From: Oehlia diaphana
Lineage: Eukaryota; Glomeromycota; Glomeromycetes; Glomerales; Glomeraceae
Assembly (NCBI GenBank): GCA_003833135.1
Contig: QZLH01001010.1
Coordinates: 1-10,699 of the forward strand
Length of the DNA: 10,699 nt
Reading direction: 5' to 3'
How positions within the stretch are numbered: the stretch's first letter is position 1; each line of letters opens with the position of its first letter. Positions 1 through 7,574 of the stretch are shown here, piece by piece. A model generated the notes under the pieces. It was not told the DNA's origin, ran no database searches, and saw nothing but the letters and a program-made list of their open reading frames with translations. A program made the translations under genes and the position numbers.

Positions 1-150
1 AACTGCGACTTCGCAGCGTAATCGTAACTTTGATTTACCGTGATTACTTTACGTATACTCTACCTAATTATTCAATACGAACTGTTGCGGTTACGTTAAG
101 TAAGAAGTAACGTAATTATTGTGATTTTGATCGCCACGTCTAGGTGATGA
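1..150. other. CpG-containing non-coding segment with two hairpins
   Basis: This segment is richer in CG dinucleotides than its surroundings. A 6-bp stem with a 2-base loop lies at 3-16 (CTGCGA / TCGCAG). An 8-bp stem pairs 91-98 (TTACGTTA) with 108-115 (TAACGTAA). No coding frame is convincing here. Related words (ACGTAAT, GCGGT, GTTAC) recur at 8975-9024, so it may be the edge of a dispersed repeat cut by the window start. Function is unknown. Confidence 0.4.
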
Positions 151-154
151 AATC

Positions 155-1790
155 GTGGCAAATTCGTGGCTTAGTCACTTGAAATTTATTGATTTCTGTA
201 AAGTAGGGAATTTTAATATAGATAAGAAAATTAATAATCAATCTAGTATTGATGATAATGTTAATGAATATACTAGTAATATTTTAGTAGATGATCATAA
301 AGTAAGAAATGGAGCTTTTCATTCTCTTTTAACTTTACTTAAAGTATTAATACCTATTTGAAAAGCAGAAGAAAATCCTATAATAATTTCAGGAAATACT
401 CTTTATATTAAACTTGGTGGTAATGGTCATAATATTGGAAGAAAGCAAAATCATGTAATGATAATATTTTGCTTATTAAATGAAGGGAAAGAAGTTTTAA
501 ACTCCAATCATCAATATTAGTAATTATTATATCTTTTGTTAGTGTTTGATAAATAATAATTATTTTAAATTATTTTAAATATTTTATATATAATTATTAG
601 TATTTGCTTTTATATAGGACATGAAAAATATGAAGATTTAGCAAAAGTTAGATAATTATTTCAAAATCAATTATTTGATTTAAAAAATAATGGAATTATT
701 GATCAAGATGATATTCATTGGCCAATTGAATTATTTTTCTATGAAGATTAAAAATTCATGTACATAATTATAGGTTAAAGTACACTTAATTTCAAATATA
801 CTGTGATTGTGAAGCAACATCATGATGAAATATGAATAGAACATGGAATAATGCAGTAAACACAAAATGTATGTTTATTTAAGATTGTTATACTACTGTT
901 ATATTAATTTTATTAATTTTTATATAATATTAATTATTAAGTGAAAGAAAATTTTCATTATTTCTGGCAATTAATCAAGAGAATTATATACTAGATGAAT
1001 TACATTTACTTTTATATATATCAGATGTCTTAATAAAGTGTTTATTTGCTGATTTAATTAAAAACAAAGATTTTTCAAAACAAATTAAATTAGCAATTGA
1101 AGTGACATTTAAAAACATTAAGTTCATTTTGAATTTTTTCTATCTAAATCAAATTGAAAAACAATAGAATTGGACTTCTCTAATGGGACCAGATAAAAAG
1201 ATAACACTAGAAAAATTTCCAGTATCACAGTTTATTTCAAGTACTTATGAAGAAGATATAAAAAAATTGTGGTGAGAATTTTATCATTTATACATAATTT
1301 TACATAAAGCATATCTTTTTAGATCAAGAGATTGATCAATTTGAAATTGATGTTCAAAATTAGTTCTGCATATTTTGCCACTCAACTTAAGATCATATAA
1401 ATAGTTCTATTCAAATTCCTAATTTATATAGAAAATAAGATGTTATGCCTTATATGTAAAACATATACTTCAATTTTTGCGTTAATTAAAGGAAAAAGAT
1501 CTCTATTTGCAAATTCTTTCTACTTCAAGTATAGAAAAAAAAATCACAATTAGGTATAAAAAAATTATATTATTTTTTTTTTATTTAAAAATTTTAAAAA
1601 TTTGTTTTTATTTTATTGCTACTTAATTTAGGTTCATTTATTTTTTGGAGGTACTACTATAAGAGAACTGATGGAAATCAGTTATATATAATATAATATC
1701 TTTTGAGAATCACTAATTATTTATTTAATTAATAATACTTTTAAAAAAATTGTTGCTAGAAATATTGATGTCAATAAAAAAAATTAAAAT
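155..1790 (+). pseudogene. Decayed gene of a large uncharacterised Rhizophagus-type family
   Basis: Protein-like blocks occur in one order but in changing frames, broken by stops. Block 1 (about 305-519) reads LLTLLKVLIPI, a stop at 359-361, then LYIKLGGNGHNIGRKQNHVM and LLNEGKEVL. Block 2 (618-780) includes HEKYEDLAKV and IIDQDDIHWPIELFF. A frameshift leads to block 3 (about 801-870), CDCEATS, two stops, then NMNRTWNNAVNTKC. Block 4 (973-1318) reads ENYILDELHLLL, then WTSLMGPDKK and EKFPVSQFISSTYEEDI, with stops at 1165-1167 and 1273-1275. Block 5 (about 1324-1553) has DQEIDQFEID and STSSIEKK. Block 6 (from 1632) has VHLFFGGTTI, and then LINNTFKKIVARNIDVN. Relic introns fit at about 520-617 and 1554-1631 (GGTATAAA to TTTAG). 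From memory, these blocks match a family of uncharacterised proteins present in many copies in R. irregularis. The CxC block and copy number suggest a transposon-linked protein, but I cannot name a function. The true 5' end may differ from 155, where an ATG opens a 68-codon frame. Confidence 0.75.
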
Positions 1791-2140
1791 TTATTAAAAA
1801 TTAAAATATATTTAAGGATTCATTTGTTTCAGATTTATTTTTAAAAATAAATATAAAAAAATTGTAAATTATAAACAATATAATTGTTGGTTAAATAAAT
1901 TTATTGTCTGGAGCAAAGCGAAGGACTATATATGTTTTCAAAGGACTATGTCAAATAGTGTCATGTGACGATATCCAGTTATCCGCATGCGTCATGTTAT
2001 TGAAATTTTATGCTATATCAGATGAAAATAAATTTGTGTTACATCAGATAAAGGTTTATTTATAACTTTTTTTTCGCTTCAGACTTACAACAGTTTTCGT
2101 TTCCTAGTTAAAATAATATACTCATCAACAAATTCTTCAG
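1791..2140. other. Non-coding gap with a GC-richer stretch
   Basis: Nothing coding is supported. The part at 1905-2060 is less AT-biased than both decayed genes around it. It contains a 9-base direct repeat AAGGACTAT (1921-1929 and 1941-1949, 20-base period), a GCATGC palindrome near 1986, and ATCAGATAA at about 2044-2052, which matches the fungal GATA-factor consensus ATCWGATAA. The word GGAGCAAAGCGAAGGAC at the start resembles sequence I recall from Rhizophagus repeats. This could be the tail of the upstream decayed element or the head of the next one. Confidence 0.4.
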
Positions 2141-2149
2141 AATTAGTAA

Positions 2150-3425
2150 TAAATATACAAATTGCAATTTCATACAGTACAATTTTATCTAGTGATAGGA
2201 TTTTAATTTTTAACTTAATAACTATTTTTAATTTTAACTTAATAAGTATTTATTAAGTCAATAATTTACTGTAAATTAACATAAGACTTTTAATTTTTAA
2301 ATTAATAATTAATCTTAATAATTATTTAATAAGTATTTAAAAATAAGTATTTATTAATTAAAAAAGATTTAAAATAATTTTAAGTCCTATCACTAATGTT
2401 ACTGATACTGAAAAATAAAACTACTTATTTATTCATAAATATTAGAATTTGTGAGTATTAAATAGAAAAAAAAAAGAATTACCAGTAAACTATTACTGGA
2501 ATTTAATTATATAGATGCAAGTTAGTATTTAAAATAATTATAATTTTAAAAAATTGGATAGGCAAATTAGATTATAAAATCACAATATTCTTTTATTTGT
2601 TGATAATGCTCCTGTATACATTATAAATAAAGATATTAATTTAACAAATAAAATTGTTTATTTTTTGCTACTAAATACTACATCTTATTTACAACTATAC
2701 AATGCAAAGATCATTAATTCCTTTAAAGTTAATAGTTTTTATTATTAATTTGCAATAGTAATTTTTTATAAAGTCTAATTTGATTTATAGTTAATAAACT
2801 CTTAATAATTTAGGTACAATACCAGAAATTACTTATTAGAAATAGAATTGAAGCATATAAAATTTTACAAAAATTTAAGAAAAAGCTTATTTCTATAAAT
2901 ATTTATAATTCTATTGATTTCAATATAAATACTTGAAATTTTATAAGTTAATAAATACATCAATAATTGTTGAAAACATACAGTAATTTTACCAATAAAT
3001 GAGATAGATAAAATTGATAAAATTAAAGATCAAGTATTATATGATAAAATGGAATTATAAGATTTAATTAACAAATTATTATTTGATAATCTTATAGATA
3101 CAGATAAATTTTTTCATATTAATGATTATTTGAAAAATAATGAATAGTTAACCAATGATAAAATTATATCTATGATAAAGTCAAATAATAATAATAAATC
3201 AGAAATAGATTCAGATGAAGAGCCTCCAGTAGTAATTCTTGAAATAAAGTTTTAGGTTATTTAAATGATTTTATTTTATTTTTTAAACATTTACCAGATA
3301 TTTATATTAATTCAAATAAATTTGTTGTATTGCAGAAGTTAAGATATCAAATATTAAAATTACATGTTAATAACTTAAAACAAACTATGTTAGATAATTT
3401 TATAAATATTAATATAAATAATATA
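2150..3425 (+). pseudogene. Decayed Tigger/pogo-type DDE transposase
   Basis: This is a relic of a Tc1/mariner-superfamily cut-and-paste transposase (pogo/Tigger, DDE_1 fold). One frame from 2396 gives NVTDTEK, a stop, LFIHKY, two stops, KKKELPVNYYWN, MQVSI and NNYNFKKLDRQIRL. It continues into ILLFVDNAPVYII (catalytic Asp at 2602-2604) and INLTNKIVYFLLLNTTSYLQ (about 2635-2694), then LYNAKIINSFKV. The family motif is LPPNTTSxLQPxDxGI; here both Pro of PP, the Pro of LQP and the third-motif Asp (now Asn, 2701-2703) are changed, so it cannot be active. A relic intron fits at 2758-2813. After it come QYQKLLIRNRIEAYKILQKF (2817-2876) and the acidic C-terminal part EIDKIDKIKDQVLYDKMEL (about 3002-3058), then SEIDSDEEPPVVIL (to about 3243). 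A frame change leads to FKHLPDIYINSNKFVVLQKL and LHVNNLKQTMLDNF (to about 3402). The 5' part is cut by a 202-bp MITE. The N-terminal helix-turn-helix domains are not recognisable. Confidence 0.88.
2192..2393. mobile_element. 202-bp TA-flanked MITE nested in the transposase relic
   Basis: The ends are inverted: GTGATAGGA at 2192-2200 and TCCTATCAC at 2385-2393. The similarity extends imperfectly a few bases further (GATTTTAA versus the complement GACTTAAA). TA lies directly outside both ends (2190-2191 and 2394-2395), the target duplication of Tc1/mariner-type elements. The inside is almost pure A/T without a gene and includes an 8-bp hairpin at 2238-2257. Dropping the element and one TA joins TILS to NVTDTEK in one transposase frame, which supports a clean insertion. 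Confidence 0.8.
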
Positions 3426-3586
3426 CTAATATTTTTTTAAAGTATTTTATTAAAATTTAATTTAAATGAAATTACTTTATTAAATAATTTAAAATATATT
3501 ATAATTTTATACAAAATTTTATATATTAATCTACATTTTATTATTAATATCAATATATAAATTTTCATAATGTACTGATATTTTGT
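3426..3586. other. AT-rich DNA after the transposase relic
   Basis: Nearly pure A/T, with many stops in all frames. It is probably the 3' non-coding part of the Tigger-type element or degenerate flank. I see no gene, RNA or clear repeat. Confidence 0.4.
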
Positions 3587-3614
3587 TATACTGATATACA
3601 TTTATATCAGTATA
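3587..3614. repeat. Perfect 12-bp inverted repeat, 4-base loop
   Basis: TATACTGATATA (3587-3598) and TATATCAGTATA (3603-3614) are exact reverse complements around CATT. ACTGATA also occurs just upstream near 3574. Immediately downstream, GACTGTA (3624-3630), read on the other strand as TACAGTC, resembles the CAGT start of Tigger-type ends. This may be the sub-terminal hairpin and right end of the transposase element. No matching left end was found, so that remains a guess. Confidence 0.6.
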
Positions 3615-3717
3615 TAGAAGTTTGACTGTATAGATTATATGATTTCAATATTATCTTTCTGCTCTTTTTTAGCATTATATTTTTTAATAAAATTCCAGTA
3701 TGAGAAATTAAATAGTT

Positions 3718-3800
3718 GTTTGAAAAATACTAAAATTTTTAGTAACTTTTAATATTGTTTTAAAAGTTAATTGAAAGAATTCATTAAATATTTTTCAAAC
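3718..3800. repeat. 83-bp foldback with two internal hairpins
   Basis: The outer arms GTTTGAAAAATA (3718-3729) and TATTTTTCAAAC (3789-3800) are perfect complements. Inside lies a near-palindrome TACTAAAA-T-TTTTAGTA (3728-3744), whose first two bases overlap the outer arm. A second inner hairpin pairs AACTTTTAA (3744-3752) with TTAAAAGTT (3760-3768). As single strand it could fold in alternative branched forms. No target duplication is obvious. It may be a small foldback transposon or a chance product of AT-rich DNA; three stems in 83 bases makes chance less likely. Confidence 0.55.
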
Positions 3801-3861
3801 TTTTTATAATTTTTTCTAGTTTACTATCTGTTAATTAATCATTTTTTATTATTTTATTATA

Positions 3862-4042
3862 CAGTCAGCTCTTGATATAACGAACCCACTTTACAATAAT
3901 TTTTTCTGAATATGTGATATCTAATCAATCAATAACTCTCATTATAATGAATTAACTAATTAAATTCTTTAAAATTCTTAGTTATAACCTTATAATGAAC
4001 TGAGGTGAAGACCAGAGAGTTTGTTATATCAAAAGCTAACTG
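3862..4042. mobile_element. 181-bp Tigger/pogo-type MITE
   Basis: The terminal inverted repeats are 24 bases long. The left one begins CAGTCAGCTCTTGATATAAC (3862-3885) and the right complement begins CAGTTAGCTTTTGATATAAC (4019-4042). They agree at 21 of 24 positions, and all three differences are C/T or G/A. TA flanks both ends (3860-3861, 4043-4044). The CAGT start and TATAACGAAC tail are typical of pogo/Tigger ends. Internal TTATAATGAA-like words (about 3941-3951 and 3990-4000) repeat each other. There is no coding capacity, so it would have needed a transposase in trans. Confidence 0.85.
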
Positions 4043-4044
4043 TA

Positions 4045-4487
4045 TATCCTTCAATAAAAATATTTTCTTCAGTTTATTTTTTAAATAAGTGCTTCTATTT
4101 TTTTTGTTTTTTAAATATATTTAAATTATTCATTTAAAAATTAAGCAAAAAGGATTTTAAAATACAAATTAAAGATTATATGGTATGATTTTGCTTATTA
4201 AAAAATCTGGCTAGAATTATTATTAAATCTTAACTCTGATTTAATTTATTATGGCTAAATTCTTCAACTTAATATAAAATACATACTGTATATAAAATTA
4301 GATAATCATAAAAATAATAGATTTTATGATTAAATTCTCCAATTGAAAAAACTTTTTGTTATTATTAATACATAGTCAAATAATAGGCTTAAATTTTTTT
4401 GTAATAATAAAAAATAAAAAATTTTTTTTATTTATTTTTAGCTTTTCTTTAAAGTTACCTGGCTTTAGATTGTATATACTGTATATA
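4045..4487. other. AT-rich DNA between two MITEs
   Basis: No gene is supported. A 61-codon open stretch from 4356 runs into the next transposon's end and has low-complexity composition, so I do not call it. An 11-bp hairpin lies at 4303-4332 (TAATCATAAAA / TTTTATGATTA, 8-base loop). Confidence 0.5.
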
Positions 4488-4489
4488 TA

Positions 4490-4878
4490 TAGGAACGTCC
4501 ACAGCAAAAACCAGAGCTCAGCAAATCACGTGATTTTGTGAAAATTGCAATTTAATATTATTGGTTAATTTAGTAAATCGCAATTTATTTTATCATTTTT
4601 AAAGATTTTTAAAATCAGTTTTTTGCAAACTAGGGTAAAATTTTGTAAGGAATTCATTAAAACATTAGTTTTTTTTCTAGCAAGTTTATATTATCCATTA
4701 AATATAATAAAATAAAAAAATAAAAATCATAAATTATAAAATATTATATTTTTTTAATATGCTATGAATAAAAAAAATTTTTTTTTTCTAAAAGATTGGA
4801 TTAATAAATATATAATTATAATAAAATTTTAAAATCAAAATTTTGGCCAAGTCTCAGCTTTTGCTGTGGACATCCCCA
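4490..4878. mobile_element. 389-bp Tc1/mariner-type non-autonomous element
   Basis: The inverted ends share the exact core GTCCACAGCAAAA. The left end reads TAGGAACGTCCACAGCAAAA from 4490. The right end, on the other strand from 4878, reads TGGGGATGTCCACAGCAAAA. The three terminal differences are transitions. TA flanks both sides (4488-4489, 4879-4880). Past the core the arms drift (ACCAGAGCTC versus GCTGAGACTTGG), possibly with a small rearrangement. The inside is non-coding, with A/T runs around 4770-4790. A Tc1/mariner MITE is the best reading; the exact outer base is uncertain by one or two because the flank is itself TATATA. Confidence 0.8.
4523..4536. repeat. 14-bp palindrome with CACGTG core
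   Basis: AAATCACGTGATTT is a perfect palindrome just inside the left arm of the Tc1/mariner-type element. CACGTG is the E-box core bound by bHLH factors in fungi. Its place beside the terminal repeat could equally mark a transposase-binding or structural site. Function is not shown. Confidence 0.6.
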
Positions 4879-4918
4879 TATACTATATATATTGAAGTGA
4901 ATTATAAGATTGATATGG

Positions 4919-4994
4919 ATTGCATCATAATATATCAATATATATACAGTAATTTGGCTGCATATTTTAACAGAAAGTTACAGTATTCTTCATT
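4919..4994 (+). repeat. Direct repeat, copy 1
   Basis: It begins ATTGCATCAT, continues with a TATATACAGT word and GGCTGCATATTT, and ends in AGTTACAGTATTCTTCATT. The same ordered words recur about 391-396 bases downstream, with small gaps and mostly transition differences. Confidence 0.55.
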
Positions 4995-5314
4995 CTAAAA
5001 TTAAAGCTATGATAAGCCTACTGTTTTATTCTAATGGTTACTTCTATACCAGTAAAATTAATTTCTATCCTAATAGTTATTTTACAATACTATCTGGACT
5101 TTAGGTGCAATATCTTCATGGCAGTTAATCTTTTAATAGATTCTAGACTAACTGGATTGTTTGTGAATTGAAGGGTATATAAGGTCTAAAGTTTAATTCT
5201 TTTAGCGAGTTTAATGAATTGATTGGTGATCTCTAAAAGGCTAAGGTAGGCTTTTTAAATATAGGATGATTCGTACTTTCAGTAGTTTTCTGTTCAATAA
5301 TCACTATTAATTGA

Positions 5315-5385
5315 ATTGCATCATGGTGAATTAGTATATACAGTGCAGCTGCATATTTCAACAAAAGGTTATAGTGTCCTTTATT
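5315..5385 (+). repeat. Direct repeat, copy 2
   Basis: It begins ATTGCATCAT, continues with TATACAGT and CAGCTGCATATTTCAAC, and ends in GGTTATAGTGTCCTTTATT. It pairs in order with 4919-4994. It also contains the palindrome GCAGCTGC. Similarity beyond this block is not clear by eye. Confidence 0.55.
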
Positions 5386-5780
5386 ATACCACTAGGAGAT
5401 AAACAATTGTACTAGGCTTAGATGAGCAATTATAGTTTATAGTAAGCTTTAAGTGTAACCAAATAGGACGTTTTAGTATTGCAATACTTGTAAGATATAT
5501 AAACTAGCATAAAAGGGTATCTGAATGATCACTACTGTTGCACTTGTTCCTGTTAATATCAGCTATATAGAATATTGTAGGATTAAAGATATAGCACTCA
5601 TATGGTGGATAGATAAGGAAGTGTATTAGATATTGTCTAGATTTAACATAGTAAGATCGGAATATGCAAAAGTTCTTTCTACCATATATTGATTGAGATT
5701 ACTGTAAGAAGCTATAGTTCCAGTAATCCTATTATTGGTGATATTATAATTACGCAAAGACATAATGTTAATCAAATTTA

Positions 5781-5809
5781 AATATATATATATATAATAT
5801 ACATATATA
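5781..5809. repeat. TA/AT dinucleotide tract
   Basis: An interrupted AT dinucleotide run with one ACAT interruption. It marks the change from the more complex region upstream to AT-rich DNA downstream. Confidence 0.7.
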
Positions 5810-7225
5810 ATTTACAATATTTATAATATTTAATCACTTGAAGAATTTAATCATTTACTTTGAAATTTTATCAATATATTCTTTTAAAATATTTTTTAAC
5901 TTAATTTTTAATAAGATCTTTAAAATCTTTTTATTCCGCCAAGTTTTAATAAAAATTTATCAAAAAAAAATCAGTAAAGTTTAAAATAATTGTATTTGAT
6001 AAACAAATAAAAATTAATTTATTACGTGACCAGATTATATTTCATAAAATTTTTTTGTATTTTAAAAGTGAAAGTGATGTGTAGATAGGACTTTGCAGAA
6101 AACTTGTACGAAATAATTCATTTAAGAGAAATTCACTGTGACGAAACAAACCCCTTTTGGTGTAACATAACATAAGGGGTTGTTGCAGCAATGAATCAGG
6201 ATTTTGATTGGATTGATTTTGTGTAACATTAAACTAAAAAATATGATATTAAAAAATTAAAATTTAGGAAAATTTTTAAATATGAGTTAAGGAATAACTT
6301 TTACATGAGCTTAAAAATATAACCTTTCAGGATTTGATTGTTCTACAATATGTATTGTTTGTTTACTCCTGCAACATCATAACAAAAGAAATGTCAAATG
6401 GAAATGAAGATCGAGATAAAAAAGTTACGTTATTAACTAAAATAATATATGGATAAGCTCTGATTGGTTAATCATTTAAAGTTTGAAGAAATACGTCCGA
6501 TTAATCAAGTACAATTTTTTTCTGTAATAATAATGTATATATTATTAACTGCTAGATTGCGCAATGAATTTAAAATTTTTGGCTGAATTATAAAAAAAAC
6601 ATTTTTCCTAAATTCCTACCATATATGTAAGAATTAAAAATATCGGACCGGAAGAAATTTTTATTAAGTGAAGCCATCCGACATCTGCGTAACCATAAAT
6701 ATTTATATTAAAAAGAAAATTGTACCATAAATAAATAAGCTCACGTTTATATTACTGATAGTTAAGCACCCAAAAATGTGGAATGGGTTTCCAATTTACA
6801 TTCATAAAATGAAATGCATTATTCTATAATCAGTAATCGCATGACGTCCCGTGATGGTATTAAAAGGAAATGATATTCAGCTTACAGATTTCTCAGGAGC
6901 CACGCAAAATATTAAAAAAAAAAAAATTTATTTTCAATATCTCATTTAATTTTAAACCTGTATTATCCTATTTATTGTTAGAATATAAGTTTAAATATGA
7001 TGTTAATGTTAAAAAAAGTATATCTTCCTTTCTTTTTTTCCTTCTTCCTTTTAAAAAAAAATCATTAGTCGTAGCTAGTTAGGCTCAAAGGTTACGTGGA
7101 CACACCCATTAATGGCGTTTGTTGAAGTCCATAATAAGTCAAGCTCGATTAGTTAGTCATATGTAAACAAAGATCAACTTTTTGAAGTTGCACAATAAAA
7201 CAGCTTCAGAACTATTTTTGTTTCA
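5810..7225. other. Intergenic DNA upstream of the bZIP gene
   Basis: No gene is supported. A 70-codon open stretch from 6870 is Lys/Phe/Leu low complexity with no motif. The part from about 6000 to 7140 is less AT-rich and holds a hairpin at 6149-6181, a TGACGTC word (6842-6848, a CRE-like bZIP half-site or better), and CACACCC near 7100. These might be distal control elements of the gene at 7575 or parts of old repeats. I see no tRNA arms. Confidence 0.45.
6149..6181. repeat. 8-bp GC-containing hairpin
   Basis: AACCCCTT (6149-6156) pairs perfectly with AAGGGGTT (6174-6181) around a 17-base loop, TTGGTGTAACATAACAT. It stands out because GC stems are rare here. TGTAACAT recurs just downstream near 6223. 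It may be part of a dispersed repeat or a transcript structure; no function is shown. Confidence 0.5.
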
Positions 7226-7291
7226 AACAGATAAGCATTTCACTTCATAAATTTTAATAACTGTTCGCTTTCGTTATTATAGGTAAGATAA
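7226..7291. promoter_or_regulatory. Two GATA-type sites upstream of the bZIP gene
   Basis: AACAGATAA (7226-7234) differs at one position from ATCWGATAA, the consensus of fungal iron-responsive GATA repressors (SreA/Sfu1/Fep1). A second AGATAA lies at 7286-7291. They sit about 345 and 285 bases before the ATG at 7575. In ascomycetes hapX is repressed by the GATA factor in iron-replete cells. Carrying that over to this gene is inference, and AGATAA is frequent by chance in AT-rich DNA. GTAAGA just before the second site could instead be the donor of a 5'UTR intron ending at TTTAG (7562). Confidence 0.3.
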
Positions 7292-7368
7292 AAGCATAAA
7301 TACCCTAAAAATGACTTTTACTTCAACGCCGATTTTCATATACATCATTTATATATTTTATGTCAATA

Positions 7369-7414
7369 TTTTTTTTTTTTTTTTTTTTTTTTTTATAAAA
7401 AAAAAAATTTTTTT
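7369..7414. repeat. T26 homopolymer followed by A and T runs
   Basis: A run of 26 T (7369-7394), AT, 11 A and 7 T. The tract lies about 160-205 bases before the start codon. Such poly(dA:dT) tracts exclude nucleosomes in fungal promoters, and this one may be length-polymorphic or mis-assembled. Confidence 0.75.
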
Positions 7415-7574
7415 ACACAAAATTTTATGTGCTTTGATAACTAAACCAATAATACATTCGATTGTTTTTATATAAATAAATTCGATTCATCGTACAAAAA
7501 ATTATTTTGTTTCAAAAAAATTTTTTTCTTATAATCTTATTCTTTTTTTTCGAAATCTTTAGTATCATTTTAAA

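Larger units (their letters stand above)
4881..5775. other. Higher-complexity non-coding region
   Basis: About 900 bases with clearly more G and C and more mixed words than the neighbouring DNA, yet with stops in all frames. It starts right at the Tc1-type element's right end. It carries one imperfect direct repeat (4919-4994 and 5315-5385). I recognise no protein motif, tRNA or rRNA. Candidates are a decayed gene, a non-coding transcript, or long-terminal-repeat-like sequence of an old retroelement; none has direct support. Confidence 0.4.

Noticed and set aside
4356..4541. 61-codon open frame on the + strand
   Set aside because: Low-complexity Phe/Lys/Leu composition, no motif, and it runs into the terminal repeat of the Tc1/mariner-type element.
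6870..7082. 70-codon open frame on the + strand
   Set aside because: Built from A/T homopolymers (KKKK, FLFFLLPF), no recognisable domain and no clear gene signals.
7098..7108. CACACCC as an Aft-type iron site
   Set aside because: A short match to a yeast-specific consensus; Aft factors are not established in this lineage.
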